A stretch of 64,000 bases of DNA from Allomuricauda sp. (lineage in GTDB: Bacteria; Bacteroidota; Bacteroidia; Flavobacteriales; Flavobacteriaceae): assembly GCF_002699205.1 (NCBI RefSeq), contig NZ_PABT01000014.1, forward strand, positions 1 through 64,000. The letters run 5' to 3'. The stretch's first letter is position 1; every line of letters begins with the position of its first letter. Of this stretch, positions 53,642 through 62,425 are shown in pieces. The position numbers and the translations under genes are program-made. A model generated the notes under the pieces. That model made no database searches, had not been told where the DNA came from, and worked only from the letters and a program-made list of their open reading frames with translations.

Positions 53642-55015
53642 ATGGTTAATGCCAAAATATTAGTTGTAGATGACAATAAGAGTGTGCTGAGCGCTTTGGA
53701 AATTCTTTTGCAGTTTGAGTTCAAAAGCGTTCAAACCATTTTTAATCCTAACCAGATTTCCTCTTTTCCCAATTTGGAAGATATTGATATTGTGCTTTTG
53801 GACATGAACTTTTCTGCTGGGGTGAACACTGGAAACGAGGGCCTATATTGGCTCAATGAGATAAAAAAAAGGTCACCCCATACCTCTGTGATCATGATGA
53901 CCGCCTATGGCGCAGTGGACCTTGCCGTTAGGGCGCTCAAACAAGGTGCTTCCGATTTTGTGTTGAAACCTTGGAACAACGAACGTTTAATGACCACGGT
54001 AAAATCGGCATACGAGCTGAGGAAATCCAAACAGGAAATCCATAATCTCAAAAAGAAAGAAAACAACCTAAAGCAAGTCATCAACGACGGGCGAAACTTC
54101 ATCATTGGTCAGTCAAAGGCACTGACTTCGGTGTTGAACCTTGTGGCAAAGGTGGCCAAAACCGATGTTAATGTTCTCATTACCGGTGAAAATGGGACAG
54201 GAAAAGAATTGATTGCGCGTGAATTACATCGATTGTCCACGCGCAAAAACGAGGTGTTTATTCCTGTGGACATGGGATCCATTGCGGAAAACTTGTTTGA
54301 AAGCGAACTTTTTGGACATACCAAAGGGGCTTTTACCGATGCCAAAGAAGATAGGGCCGGTAAATTCGAAGCTGCACACCAAGGCTCCCTGTTTTTGGAT
54401 GAAATCGGGAACCTTTCGCTTCAGATGCAGTCCAAATTGTTGTCTTCCATACAAAACAGAACGGTGGTCCGGGTCGGGTCCAATAAACCAATTGAAGTAG
54501 ATATTCGATTAATCTGTGCTACCAATTGCAATTTGGAGCAAATGGTGGCCGATGGCTTGTTCCGGGAAGATTTATTGTACCGAATCAACACCATACATAT
54601 TGAAGTGCCCCCACTACGGGAACGTGATGATGATATTTTAGTGCTCGCTGATTTTTTCCTTAAAAAATTTGCCCACAAATACGATAAGGGCGGATTGCGC
54701 ATCAATCAACAGGCTCAAGAAAAATTGATGGAATATCCCTGGCCGGGAAACATAAGGGAACTTCAGCATACCATGGAGCGAGCCGTTATCCTTTCGGACG
54801 GAAATGTTCTAAAACCCGCAGATTTTTTATTGCACGCCAAACCCATGCAGTCCTTCGACAATGAGCCCATGACCCTCAACGAAATGGAACAACAAATGAT
54901 TTTAAGGGCTTTGGAGCAAAATGATGGAAACTATAGCGCGGCGGCAGAACAATTGGGCATATCGCGCCAAACCCTTTACAATAAGTTGAAGAAAAAAACA
55001 TCTGATGGCAAGTAG
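53642..55015 (+). CDS. NtrC-family sigma54-dependent response regulator
   Basis: A 457-residue protein with a receiver domain (residues 1-120, phosphorylated Asp54 in LLDMNFSAG), an AAA+ domain (from ~158, Walker A TGENGTGKE, Walker B FLDEIGN) and a Fis-type helix-turn-helix (~415-455). The sigma54-contact loop reads GAFTDA in place of the standard GAFTGA. ATG at 53642. It overlaps the kinase by 11 bases and is divergent from the efflux operon, which it probably activates. Confidence 0.93.
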   Translation: MVNAKILVVDDNKSVLSALEILLQFEFKSVQTIFNPNQISSFPNLEDIDIVLLDMNFSAGVNTGNEGLYWLNEIKKRSPHTSVIMMTAYGAVDLAVRALKQGASDFVLKPWNNERLMTTVKSAYELRKSKQEIHNLKKKENNLKQVINDGRNFIIGQSKALTSVLNLVAKVAKTDVNVLITGENGTGKELIARELHRLSTRKNEVFIPVDMGSIAENLFESELFGHTKGAFTDAKEDRAGKFEAAHQGSLFLDEIGNLSLQMQSKLLSSIQNRTVVRVGSNKPIEVDIRLICATNCNLEQMVADGLFREDLLYRINTIHIEVPPLRERDDDILVLADFFLKKFAHKYDKGGLRINQQAQEKLMEYPWPGNIRELQHTMERAVILSDGNVLKPADFLLHAKPMQSFDNEPMTLNEMEQQMILRALEQNDGNYSAAAEQLGISRQTLYNKLKKKTSDGK

Positions 55016-56357
55016 AAACTTTTATATTCAGCTTATTTTACGGGTGATTTTTCTAACGTTAACGGCCATTGCCCTGGCCTTTTCACTAACCAACAAATGG
55101 TATTTTTCTCTAGGGTTGTTTATAGTTCTTTTGGTGTCACAGGTGTTTTCATTGGTAACTTTTATAAATAGTACCAATAGAAAAATCGCCTATTTTTTTG
55201 ATGCCATCAAAAATGAAGATTTTACCCTACGTTTTCCTGAGGGGGTCACTATCGAATCCTTTAAAGAGCTCAATAAAAGCCTCAATCGGGTGAACGGGCT
55301 TATCCAAGAGGTACATTTACAATTGCAGGTACGGGAACAGTACTATCAGGAAATTCTGAAACAGGCCAGTATTGGTATTATGACCTATAACGAGAAAGGG
55401 CATGTTCTTTTTGCCAATCCCATCTTGGAGCAATTGTTGGATTACAGCCCACTGAACCACATCAAACAATTAAAACAAGTTGATGAAAATCTATATCAGA
55501 TTTTTAACACCTTTCAACCTTTCCAGCGCAAGTTGTTCCAGTTGTCCAATGAACGGGAACAAACACAGTTGTCGTTAAAATGCACTCCTTTGACATTGGA
55601 TGGCCAATCATTATTATTGGTCGTTGTCCAGGACATCCATAAAGAACTCGAAGAAAAAGAGACGGAATCATGGGTGCGTCTTATCCGGGTGCTCACGCAT
55701 GAAATCATGAACACCATCACCCCAATTGCCTCCATATCGGATTCTATAATAAAATACTACCGAAAAGGCGGTAAGATCACCCCAATGGCCGAGTTAGAGG
55801 AAAGCCAGATAAAAAACACCCTAAAAGGTCTGGAAGTAATCAAGGAGCAAGGAGGTGACCTCATGGATTTTGTACAATCCTACCGAAGTCTTTTACATGT
55901 CCCCGACCCTAACAAAACGCTTGTGAGGGGAAAAGACCTTTTGGAAAAGATCGATGTGTTGATGTCTGCCAAGTTAATTGATGGCGAAAGTGAGTTTTCC
56001 ATACTTTGCCATCCTGAAGATTTAGAGTTTTATATTGATGAAAAGCAAATTACCCAAGTACTGATCAACTTGGCCAAGAACGGTTTACAGTCCGTGGAGT
56101 CCACCAAAGGTGGGAAAGTAAGCATGATTGCGGGAATAGATGAAAACGGTTTAAAATATATCGATATTAGGGACAACGGTCCCGGCATTTCCCCAGAGTT
56201 AATGGATGAAATATTTGTCCCCTTTTTCACCACCAAAAGGGAAGGTACGGGTATCGGGTTGAGCCTTTCCAAAAGAGTAATGCAGCTTCATGGAGGTGGA
56301 ATACAAGTAAGGTCCATCCCCGATAAAGAAACTGTTTTCCGACTTACCTTTGCTTGA
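55005..56357 (+). CDS. membrane sensor histidine kinase
   Basis: A 450-residue kinase with two N-terminal membrane helices (about 8-27 and 32-50) and almost no periplasmic loop, so it probably senses within or near the membrane. A PAS-like region lies at ~110-215, then the phospho-accepting His232 in LTHEIMNTITP and the ATPase domain with NLAKNGLQS, DNGPGISPE, FFTTKREGTGIGLSLS. It overlaps the regulator gene by 11 bases, so they form one pair. Confidence 0.93.
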   Translation: MASRNFYIQLILRVIFLTLTAIALAFSLTNKWYFSLGLFIVLLVSQVFSLVTFINSTNRKIAYFFDAIKNEDFTLRFPEGVTIESFKELNKSLNRVNGLIQEVHLQLQVREQYYQEILKQASIGIMTYNEKGHVLFANPILEQLLDYSPLNHIKQLKQVDENLYQIFNTFQPFQRKLFQLSNEREQTQLSLKCTPLTLDGQSLLLVVVQDIHKELEEKETESWVRLIRVLTHEIMNTITPIASISDSIIKYYRKGGKITPMAELEESQIKNTLKGLEVIKEQGGDLMDFVQSYRSLLHVPDPNKTLVRGKDLLEKIDVLMSAKLIDGESEFSILCHPEDLEFYIDEKQITQVLINLAKNGLQSVESTKGGKVSMIAGIDENGLKYIDIRDNGPGISPELMDEIFVPFFTTKREGTGIGLSLSKRVMQLHGGGIQVRSIPDKETVFRLTFA

Positions 56358-56364
56358 CCATATT

Positions 56365-56808
56365 ATGAAAAAAGCACTTTTGGAATTTTGCTGGGAATAT
56401 GTGGACGAAAGGTCTGCTCGACTTAAAAAACAGGGTGATGAACTCCAAGAATCTTTGGGTTCCGAAACCAAGAGCTCTGCCGGGGACAAACATGAAACCG
56501 GAAGGGCCATGGTCCAGTTGGAGCAGGAAAAACTCGGTCAACAATTGCAGGAGCTAGAGGCAACACGAAGTGTTCTCAACAAAATCAATATTGACAACCC
56601 GGTGAATAAAGTTCGTTTGGGCTCTCTGGTAAAAACAAGTATGGCCAATTACTTCGTCGCTATATCCGCAGGTGCTTTTAAGTATGACAATGGGGTTGTT
56701 TACTGCATTTCGGCGAGCGCGCCCATCGCTAAGTTGCTCATTGGAAAAGAGAAAGGGGACAGTTTTTCTTTTAATGGAACCCCTCAGACTATTTTGGACG
56801 TGGTCTAA
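56365..56808 (+). CDS. small protein with GreA/GreB C-terminal-like domain
   Basis: A 147-residue protein from ATG 56365, 7 bp after the kinase. The N-terminal half is charged helix (KKALLEFCWEYVDERSARLKKQ onward). The C-terminal half (VRLGSLVKTSMANYFVAISAG...SFNG) resembles the FKBP-like C-terminal domain of Gre factors, which in Gre proteins docks on RNA polymerase. The N-terminal Gre coiled coil with its acidic tip is not evident. Homologues are often mislabelled as 3-oxoacyl-ACP synthase, for which there is no support here. Confidence 0.65.
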   Translation: MKKALLEFCWEYVDERSARLKKQGDELQESLGSETKSSAGDKHETGRAMVQLEQEKLGQQLQELEATRSVLNKINIDNPVNKVRLGSLVKTSMANYFVAISAGAFKYDNGVVYCISASAPIAKLLIGKEKGDSFSFNGTPQTILDVV

Positions 56809-56814
56809 GTGCGA

Positions 56815-57423
56815 TCAGGAATCTTCTTCAACCAATTTCATTTCTGGTCTTTCGGGTTTTTCAGGTTTGAAAACGATAATAAGAAACAGCAATCCGATGA
56901 TAATCAAAAACACGATTTCCAAACTGGACAACAACTGATTCATTCCAAGTGATCTTTTGGAGCGTTGGGTCAACTGTTCCCCTTCCATAAGTTGCACCTT
57001 GGAAAGTTCATCAAGGTTTTCACTGATCTTGTTCAATACGGAGACCATTTCCTCCTTTGTATCATTCTCAAGCTCCAATTTTTTGAGTTTGGAGTAATTG
57101 TCCTTCAACTCTGTTAAATACATGGATTCCTCGGTTGTGAGTACCGTTTTGGAAAAATCTGCAAGAATATCTTCCACAACGGGAAATTGAGGCATGTCTT
57201 CCTTGTCCCAATCATTTTGGGTCAAAAACAATTCTTTCTTGTGGAACAGGTTGTTTAGGGTATAGATATATTCCTGGACCACCAAACGATCTTTATAGAC
57301 CGAGTCCACACTATCTTCGACGGTAGTAAAATTTCTCTGGTTCAATCGGTTGGAGGCAAGCACCAATAAGAATGCCGCTGCAAGTACAAATCCTGAATTA
57401 ATTCGTTGTTTTGTGTTTCTCAT
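56815..57423 (-). CDS. stand-alone four-helix-bundle membrane protein
   Basis: A 202-residue protein with a helix at ~10-25, a ~145-residue extracytoplasmic helical region rich in Glu/Lys/Leu heptads, and a second helix at ~164-186 followed by a short tail (FKPEKPERPEM...). This is the layout of the 4HB_MCP sensor domain of chemoreceptors and kinases, but with no signalling output domain. It could be a partner sensor for the adjacent regulator. It is convergent with the Gre-like gene, 6 bp apart. Confidence 0.7.
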   Translation of the reverse strand: MRNTKQRINSGFVLAAAFLLVLASNRLNQRNFTTVEDSVDSVYKDRLVVQEYIYTLNNLFHKKELFLTQNDWDKEDMPQFPVVEDILADFSKTVLTTEESMYLTELKDNYSKLKKLELENDTKEEMVSVLNKISENLDELSKVQLMEGEQLTQRSKRSLGMNQLLSSLEIVFLIIIGLLFLIIVFKPEKPERPEMKLVEEDS

Positions 57424-57750
57424 CTTGGCATTTTTGGTTTTACCGCTTTTTTGTTCTCTCCTAAATTATCAAATTTTATAACATGATGTATCCGCCCAGT
57501 TTTTGGCTAACCATTCTAATTGAGCAAACCTAAAAGCCTTGACCCGAGCGGAAAACATCATCCAATTTCTTTGCTCGTCAGATTTAAGTGTGTTTTTCAA
57601 ATCTGCCATTAAAAGACAAAACATGTGCCATCGTAAATCAAAAAATAAGTCAATTATCTGAATATCAGGTTAAAAAGTGTCTTTTTGGATTAAATAAAAA
57701 AAGTGGTGTCCGAGTATTTTCACCCCAGTTGGGGCATTTTGTTCCAGTGA
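57424..57750. other. intergenic region between the 4HB protein and the second regulator
   Basis: 327 bp with no gene I can support. It contains the sigma54-like element at 57615-57630. One plus-strand open frame of 65 codons there has no family features. Confidence 0.6.
57615..57630 (-). promoter_or_regulatory. sigma54-like element before the 4HB protein gene
   Basis: On the minus strand TGGCACATGTTTTGTC matches TGGCACG-N4-TTGC apart from the final base pair (GT for GC), with the -24 half perfect. The start would be near 57603, giving a leader of about 180 bases before the 4HB gene. Confidence 0.3.
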
Positions 57751-59082
57751 TTATTTTAGTTTTTCGCGCAAGGTTTTTCGGTTGATTCCTAAAATTTTAG
57801 CTGCCTTGGTCTTGTTTCCTTGGGTGGATAGGAGAACTTCCTGAATGTATTCTTTTTCTTTTTCCTCAAGTGTTTTAAACCCTTTTTCGGGAAAGTCTAT
57901 TTTGTATTTCAATTCATCCGGAAGATGTTGCAAAGTAATTATGCCATCACACATGATTACGGCACGTTGCACCACATTCTCGAGTTCTCGAATGTTGCCT
58001 GGCCAAGAATATCGCTTAAAAACTTCGAGGGCGTCTGGAGCAATGCGTACAAAACGGTCCTTGTATTCAATACCGTATTTCTGTATAAACTTGTCAACCA
58101 ACAGATCTATGTCCGAAGAGCGCTCCCTAAGTGGGGGCACATTGATGGTAACCACGGAGAGCCTATAAAATAAGTCTTCTCTAAAGGATTTGTTTTGGAT
58201 AAGCTCTTCCAAGTCGCTATTGGTGGCGGCAATAACCCGAACTTCTAATTTTTCAGCCTTTTGCGACCCAATTTTGGTAACTTCTTTTTCTTGAAGAACA
58301 CGTAACAGCCTATTTTGAACGCCTAAAGGCGCATTCCCTATTTCATCCAAAAATATAGTCCCCCCTTGTGCCGCTTGAAAAAAACCATTTCGATTTTCAT
58401 TAGCTCCCGTAAAAGCCCCTTTGGTATAGCCAAAAAGTTCTGCTTCCAGAAGGTTCTCTGGAATTGCACCACAGTTTACCGCAATAAAGGGCGCCCTGGC
58501 AAATTTACCGGAATAATGAATGGCTCTGGCCACCAGTTCTTTTCCCGTCCCGCTTTCTCCTTGGATCAAGACCGTGGCCCGGTTGTCCTTCACCCGATCT
58601 ATGATCTCCGTTACCTTTTTGAATGACTCCGAGTTTCCAATCATATCGGCATATCCTTTTGGATAGGGCTCCTTGGTCGTTGTTTTGATGGGCCTTGTGT
58701 CTTTTTTGCTGGCCAGTGCTTTTTTTACCGCATCTTCCAACTCAACTTTGGTAAAAGGTTTGGTGAGGTAATCCGTTGCGCCATATTTTATGACGCTCGA
58801 AGCATCCTCTACCGAAGGAAATCCGGTTACTACCAGCTTTGGCATATTTGGATAATGTTCGGCTACATATTTTATTAATTGTAGCCCATCAATTTCTGGC
58901 ATATTGATGTCGGTCACCAATAAATCTATCTCAGTGTCTTTTAAAATGTAAAGTGCCTCCTTCACGGAAACGGCTTTGTAGGTGTGATAGTCCATCGACT
59001 TTAGGTGACGTTGCAACAGCTCAAGAATGTCTATGTCATCATCTACCAGCAATATGTTCTCCTTTTTCAACAAAGTGGTCAA
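57751..59082 (-). CDS. NtrC-family sigma54-dependent response regulator, orphaned
   Basis: A 443-residue regulator: receiver domain with Asp58 in LLVTDINMPEIDG, AAA+ domain with QGESGTGKE, GAFTGA intact (in GYTKGAFTGANENR), FLDEIGNAPLG, and a C-terminal Fis-type helix (GNKTKAAKILGINRKTLREKLK at the very end). The start is TTG at 59082, which overlaps the TGA of a degraded upstream kinase (59079-59081). It thus lost its cognate kinase and may answer to another or to the 4HB protein's system. Confidence 0.92.
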   Translation of the reverse strand: MTTLLKKENILLVDDDIDILELLQRHLKSMDYHTYKAVSVKEALYILKDTEIDLLVTDINMPEIDGLQLIKYVAEHYPNMPKLVVTGFPSVEDASSVIKYGATDYLTKPFTKVELEDAVKKALASKKDTRPIKTTTKEPYPKGYADMIGNSESFKKVTEIIDRVKDNRATVLIQGESGTGKELVARAIHYSGKFARAPFIAVNCGAIPENLLEAELFGYTKGAFTGANENRNGFFQAAQGGTIFLDEIGNAPLGVQNRLLRVLQEKEVTKIGSQKAEKLEVRVIAATNSDLEELIQNKSFREDLFYRLSVVTINVPPLRERSSDIDLLVDKFIQKYGIEYKDRFVRIAPDALEVFKRYSWPGNIRELENVVQRAVIMCDGIITLQHLPDELKYKIDFPEKGFKTLEEKEKEYIQEVLLSTQGNKTKAAKILGINRKTLREKLK

Positions 59083-59196
59083 ATTTTAGGGAATTCCAAT
59101 GTAAAGATACTGCCAATCGGCGTATTGTTCGTAATCACAACATGTCCTTGAGAGTTTTATACAATGTCGAATACCATGCCAAGTCTTGATTGGTCT
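59079..59196 (-). pseudogene. C-terminal remnant of a histidine kinase
   Basis: On the minus strand the frame ending at TGA 59081-59079 encodes GSIFTLEFPKI, preceded by HVVITNNTPI, the usual last strands of a kinase ATPase domain. Just before it, LGMVFDIV is followed by an in-frame TAA (59159-59157) and NSQG, where kinases have an unbroken IV-x-N-x-G stretch. Nothing kinase-like is visible further upstream. The kinase stop overlaps the regulator start (TTGA), as in an old kinase-regulator operon. Confidence 0.7.
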
Positions 59197-59295
59197 TTTT
59201 CCAAACAACATTTCATTTTTCAATAAATTAGTGATTTCCTGATACTCGACAGGTATTGGCCAAAAGATTCGTTTTAGAAAAATGTTCCCCTGTAA

Positions 59296-59333
59296 TTAAA
59301 AACCCTTCCAAATCAGTGACTTGAAAGGGTTTT
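59296..59333 (-). terminator. terminator left behind by the displaced tRNA gene
   Basis: On the minus strand the arms AAAACCCTT and AAGGGTTTTT pair directly after the tRNA 3' fragment and end in a T run. Its presence shows this was the original downstream side of the tRNA gene. Confidence 0.65.
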
Positions 59334-59336
59334 CGG

Positions 59337-59379
59337 TGGTCCCACCTGGGCTCGAACCAGGGACCCCCTGATTATGAGC
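59337..59379 (-). other. tRNA(CAT) 3' fragment, left attachment site of an integrated element
   Basis: The minus strand holds the 3' half of a tRNA: anticodon loop CTCATAA, stem TCAGG, variable region, a complete T-arm (CCTGG-TTCGAGC-CCAGG), acceptor strand TGGGACC and discriminator A. The 5' half is absent: tRNA similarity stops in the anticodon loop, which is the crossover point typical of tyrosine integrases. The parent is a Met or Ile2 tRNA with anticodon CAT. The intact gene should lie at the far end of the element, to the right of the window. Confidence 0.75.
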
Positions 59380-59529
59380 AGCTTTTTTTAGTTGTCATAA
59401 ATTTTCATTTGGTTTCTTATGTATTGATTTTCAATGTTTTATGAATTTTTTCTTTTCATTTAGAAGCATCAATACTACCTTTAATTGACCATTTGTTGTA
59501 CCTATGTTGTACCCAAAACACCGCTGAAA

Positions 59530-60741
59530 ATGATCAATGTACGCACGGTTTTAAGAAAAAAACAGCTTTCCGATGGAAGTTATCCGGTATGCCTTCGTGT
59601 GACCAAAGATAGGCGATCCAAGTACTTTAAGACCATCTACAATGCCTTTCCTAAAGAATGGGACGAACGGACTGGCTCCTTCAATAAAAACCACAGCAAT
59701 TTTATTCAGGACAACCGGTTATTGTTAAGGTTTCGGGACAGGGCATTAAAGGTAATCGCAGAATTGGAAATGGAGAAAGATGATTTCTCTTTGAGGGAAT
59801 TTGAACATAATTTTAGGCTGGCATTCAATCCGGTCAGAAGAAACGTTTTTGACTTTTGGGATGAAATAGTGGAGGAGTTGAAGCTCGCTGGAAGAATGGG
59901 AAATGCCCGTTTCCACAACGATACCAGTAAATCCGTCCTTAGATATTTAAAGTTTGACAAAGACCTCTCCTTTACGGACATTACTCCAGCCTTTCTTGAA
60001 AAATATGAGGCCTATCTGCGCTCCCGAGGTGGCACAGATGGCGGTATTGGTGTAAGGATGCGCTCCATAAGGGCGTTATACAACCATGCCATCAGAAGAA
60101 ACATCGTAAAGGAATCCCTTTATCCTTTTCGGGCATATAAAGTGTCGAGATTGAAAGGAAGGGGAGCCAAAAGGGCTCTTACCTTTGAAGAGGTAAAACA
60201 AATAATCAATGTTGACCTTTCTGAAAATCCAGAGCTTCTGAACAGCAAAAACTATTTTGTTTTTAGCTTCTATACCAGAGGGATGAACTTTGCCGATATG
60301 ATGAAATTGAAATGGAAGGACATCAAAGGGGGAAACATATATTATACCCGTTCCAAGACCAAGGGAAACTTTACCATTAAAATCCTCCCTCCGGTTCAGG
60401 AAATCTTGAATCATTATCGTAAAAATTCATTGGGCACGAAATATGTCTTTCCCATTTTGCTCCATGATGAGCTTACCCCAAACCAGATTGAAAACCGAAA
60501 GACCAAAGTGCTCAAAAACTATAACAAGGATTTAAAGGCTATCGCGGAATTGGCCGAAATTGAAAAATCTGTGACCAGTTATGTGGCACGTCACAGTTTT
60601 GCCAATTGTCTTAAGCAAAAAGGTGTTGCAACAGATGTAATCAGCGAATCATTGGGCCATCAAAACATGGCCATAACCCAAGCCTATTTGAAAGAACTGG
60701 ACACCTCTGTTGTTGATAAAGCCATAGAAGTTCTATTATAA
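59530..60741 (+). CDS. tyrosine-type site-specific integrase
   Basis: A 403-residue integrase with an N-terminal arm-binding part (SYPVCLRVTKDRRSKYFKT), a SAM-like core-binding domain (~95-195) and a C-terminal catalytic domain. I use ATG 59530 (MINVRTVLRKKQLSDG) over the earlier in-frame Met. Catalytic residues visible: Arg in FYTRGMNFADM, the His-containing ARHSFA box, LGH and the nucleophile Tyr in ITQAYLKEL. It lies just inside the tRNA fragment, the usual place for the element's own integrase. Confidence 0.92.
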   Translation: MINVRTVLRKKQLSDGSYPVCLRVTKDRRSKYFKTIYNAFPKEWDERTGSFNKNHSNFIQDNRLLLRFRDRALKVIAELEMEKDDFSLREFEHNFRLAFNPVRRNVFDFWDEIVEELKLAGRMGNARFHNDTSKSVLRYLKFDKDLSFTDITPAFLEKYEAYLRSRGGTDGGIGVRMRSIRALYNHAIRRNIVKESLYPFRAYKVSRLKGRGAKRALTFEEVKQIINVDLSENPELLNSKNYFVFSFYTRGMNFADMMKLKWKDIKGGNIYYTRSKTKGNFTIKILPPVQEILNHYRKNSLGTKYVFPILLHDELTPNQIENRKTKVLKNYNKDLKAIAELAEIEKSVTSYVARHSFANCLKQKGVATDVISESLGHQNMAITQAYLKELDTSVVDKAIEVLL

Positions 60742-60855
60742 AGTATTTGCATATCCTAAATACTTTCCAAAGTTTTTTCGAGACAAAGACATGGGTGAAG
60801 GAATAACTATGGGGTATATCATTCTTTGGGTTCAGTTGGCCAGGGTACAAGGCAC

Positions 60856-61353
60856 TTAGTCAAATTCCATTAGAGTTCCTTTAAACATGCCTTCGGTAAT
60901 CCGTAAAAAATTTTCAATGCTCTTTTCTCCCTGGGCCCTTGGAAACAGCTCGAATGCAAAGTTGCCGGTCACTGATCCATTAGTTTCATTATAAGACTCC
61001 ACTACAAAAGCGGCATTTTCAGGTTCTTGCAATGTGTATTGTGCCACGATGACATCCCCGCCGACTGTATCGTAATAGAATGTCTTTTCCTTTTCCAATG
61101 TATAGCTTCCCACACCTTTAAACTTTGCCTTTACCATCAACACTCCATTGTCCAGCCCTTCCCCAACGGCGAAGAAGACCAGTGTATCGTTCTCCATCAA
61201 CTGAAGTTCAGTGCTGCCCTCCCAAAGGTTCTCATCCTTTTGGGCAACAAAGGTGTTCTCCCCCAAAGCAGGAACGGAATCGTCATCGGAATTACATCCA
61301 ATAGTGAACAGAACAAGCAAAATCAATAGATATTGAAATATTATACGTCTCAT
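60856..61353 (-). CDS. small lipoprotein of unknown function
   Basis: A 165-residue protein with a lipoprotein signal peptide (lipobox FTIGC, Cys20, then NSDDDS, which in Bacteroidota may favour surface export). The rest is predicted beta-rich (ENTFVAQKDENLWEGS, GVGSYTLEKEKTFYYD, NGSVTGNFAFEL), similar in style to DUF6252-type lipoproteins. No enzyme motif is seen. Confidence 0.7.
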   Translation of the reverse strand: MRRIIFQYLLILLVLFTIGCNSDDDSVPALGENTFVAQKDENLWEGSTELQLMENDTLVFFAVGEGLDNGVLMVKAKFKGVGSYTLEKEKTFYYDTVGGDVIVAQYTLQEPENAAFVVESYNETNGSVTGNFAFELFPRAQGEKSIENFLRITEGMFKGTLMEFD

Positions 61354-61411
61354 GTCCTTTTTCCATTAGATACTTAATTTCCAATAGGTTGCTTAGCGAC
61401 TACATACCCAT

Positions 61412-62422
61412 TTATTCAAACTTCAATGTATTGTATTCTTTGGCGGCCTGTTTAACGGTTTCCAATAGATCCTTATAATTTGGACTATCCTCTGGAATCA
61501 TATTGGTTTGCATCGATTTATAATCGTCTTCCCAATTTTTTATAAATGTTTCTGGAGGCAGAGGATTTAAATTTGGCGGATATAATGCACTATAATTTAT
61601 ACCTCTTATACCATTAAATCTTTCCCTATGTTCTATAATTGAAACTATAAGCTCTTGGTTATAGGCTTTGGCTTTATACCCACTTTTGTAAATTTTTGTA
61701 ATGTCATACAAATGTCTACTTAAGCGCTCTACACGTATTTTATCTTTCGGTTTTTTAAACTCTTCATGAAGTAAAAACAATTTTTCCAAATAGGTGCGTT
61801 CCGGATTTACACAAGGTATGGTAATCGCCGAATCTGCAAATGGACGTTCTGGAAACTGCTTGCCCACAAATGATAGTATTTCGCAATTGGTAAATGGGTC
61901 TTTTAAAGAGCGACTTCCTAATTCTACTTTTACTCGTGGCAATACATATTCTGAATGTTTTGTAACAGCAGGGTAATAAATTAAAATAGATACTGGGTCT
62001 TGATCGCCATCGCCTAAATTTTCAAAATCAAAGGTTATGCCTGTATAACCTCTATCCTTAAATGCTTTTTTTAAGGCTTCATAAAACGTGGTGGTTACAA
62101 ACTCAAAGGATTTTTCTCGCAACTTTTTTACCTGAGATTTGCTAATTAAGCCGCCATCAAAGCCTAAATACTCCCTGTTTAGGGCCAAGTCTATATCTTC
62201 TGAAAACCGTTGTATTAAGTGCCATGCCTTACTTAATGATGTACCTCCCTTAAATAACAGGTGTTCTGCAATGTCCATATCCGAAAAGATAATATCGAGG
62301 GTTTGTGTTACCCACCAATCTTTTTCTACAGCAAAATCTTGAATCTTTTTTTGTTTCGCTACTTCTTGAAAAATCAATCGTTTTTCTTCAGCACTTGCTT
62401 TATAAAATAATAGACTGCTCAT
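61412..62422 (-). CDS. AbiEii/AbiGii-type nucleotidyltransferase toxin
   Basis: A 336-residue protein. The nucleotidyltransferase motif is LFKGGTSLSKAWHLIQRFSEDIDLAL (residues ~57-82), the GG-T/S-x(9-13)-S-x-D-x-D pattern of AbiEii toxins. AbiE systems act as type IV toxin-antitoxin pairs in phage defence. It is 3 bp after the AbiEi-like gene. Whether it is an active defence system cannot be told from sequence. Confidence 0.85.
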   Translation of the reverse strand: MSSLLFYKASAEEKRLIFQEVAKQKKIQDFAVEKDWWVTQTLDIIFSDMDIAEHLLFKGGTSLSKAWHLIQRFSEDIDLALNREYLGFDGGLISKSQVKKLREKSFEFVTTTFYEALKKAFKDRGYTGITFDFENLGDGDQDPVSILIYYPAVTKHSEYVLPRVKVELGSRSLKDPFTNCEILSFVGKQFPERPFADSAITIPCVNPERTYLEKLFLLHEEFKKPKDKIRVERLSRHLYDITKIYKSGYKAKAYNQELIVSIIEHRERFNGIRGINYSALYPPNLNPLPPETFIKNWEDDYKSMQTNMIPEDSPNYKDLLETVKQAAKEYNTLKFE

Positions 62423-62425
62423 TGA

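Noticed and set aside
56365-56808. Annotation as 3-oxoacyl-ACP synthase
   Set aside because: The protein is 147 residues with no Cys-His-Asn active site; the C-terminal pattern is Gre-like.
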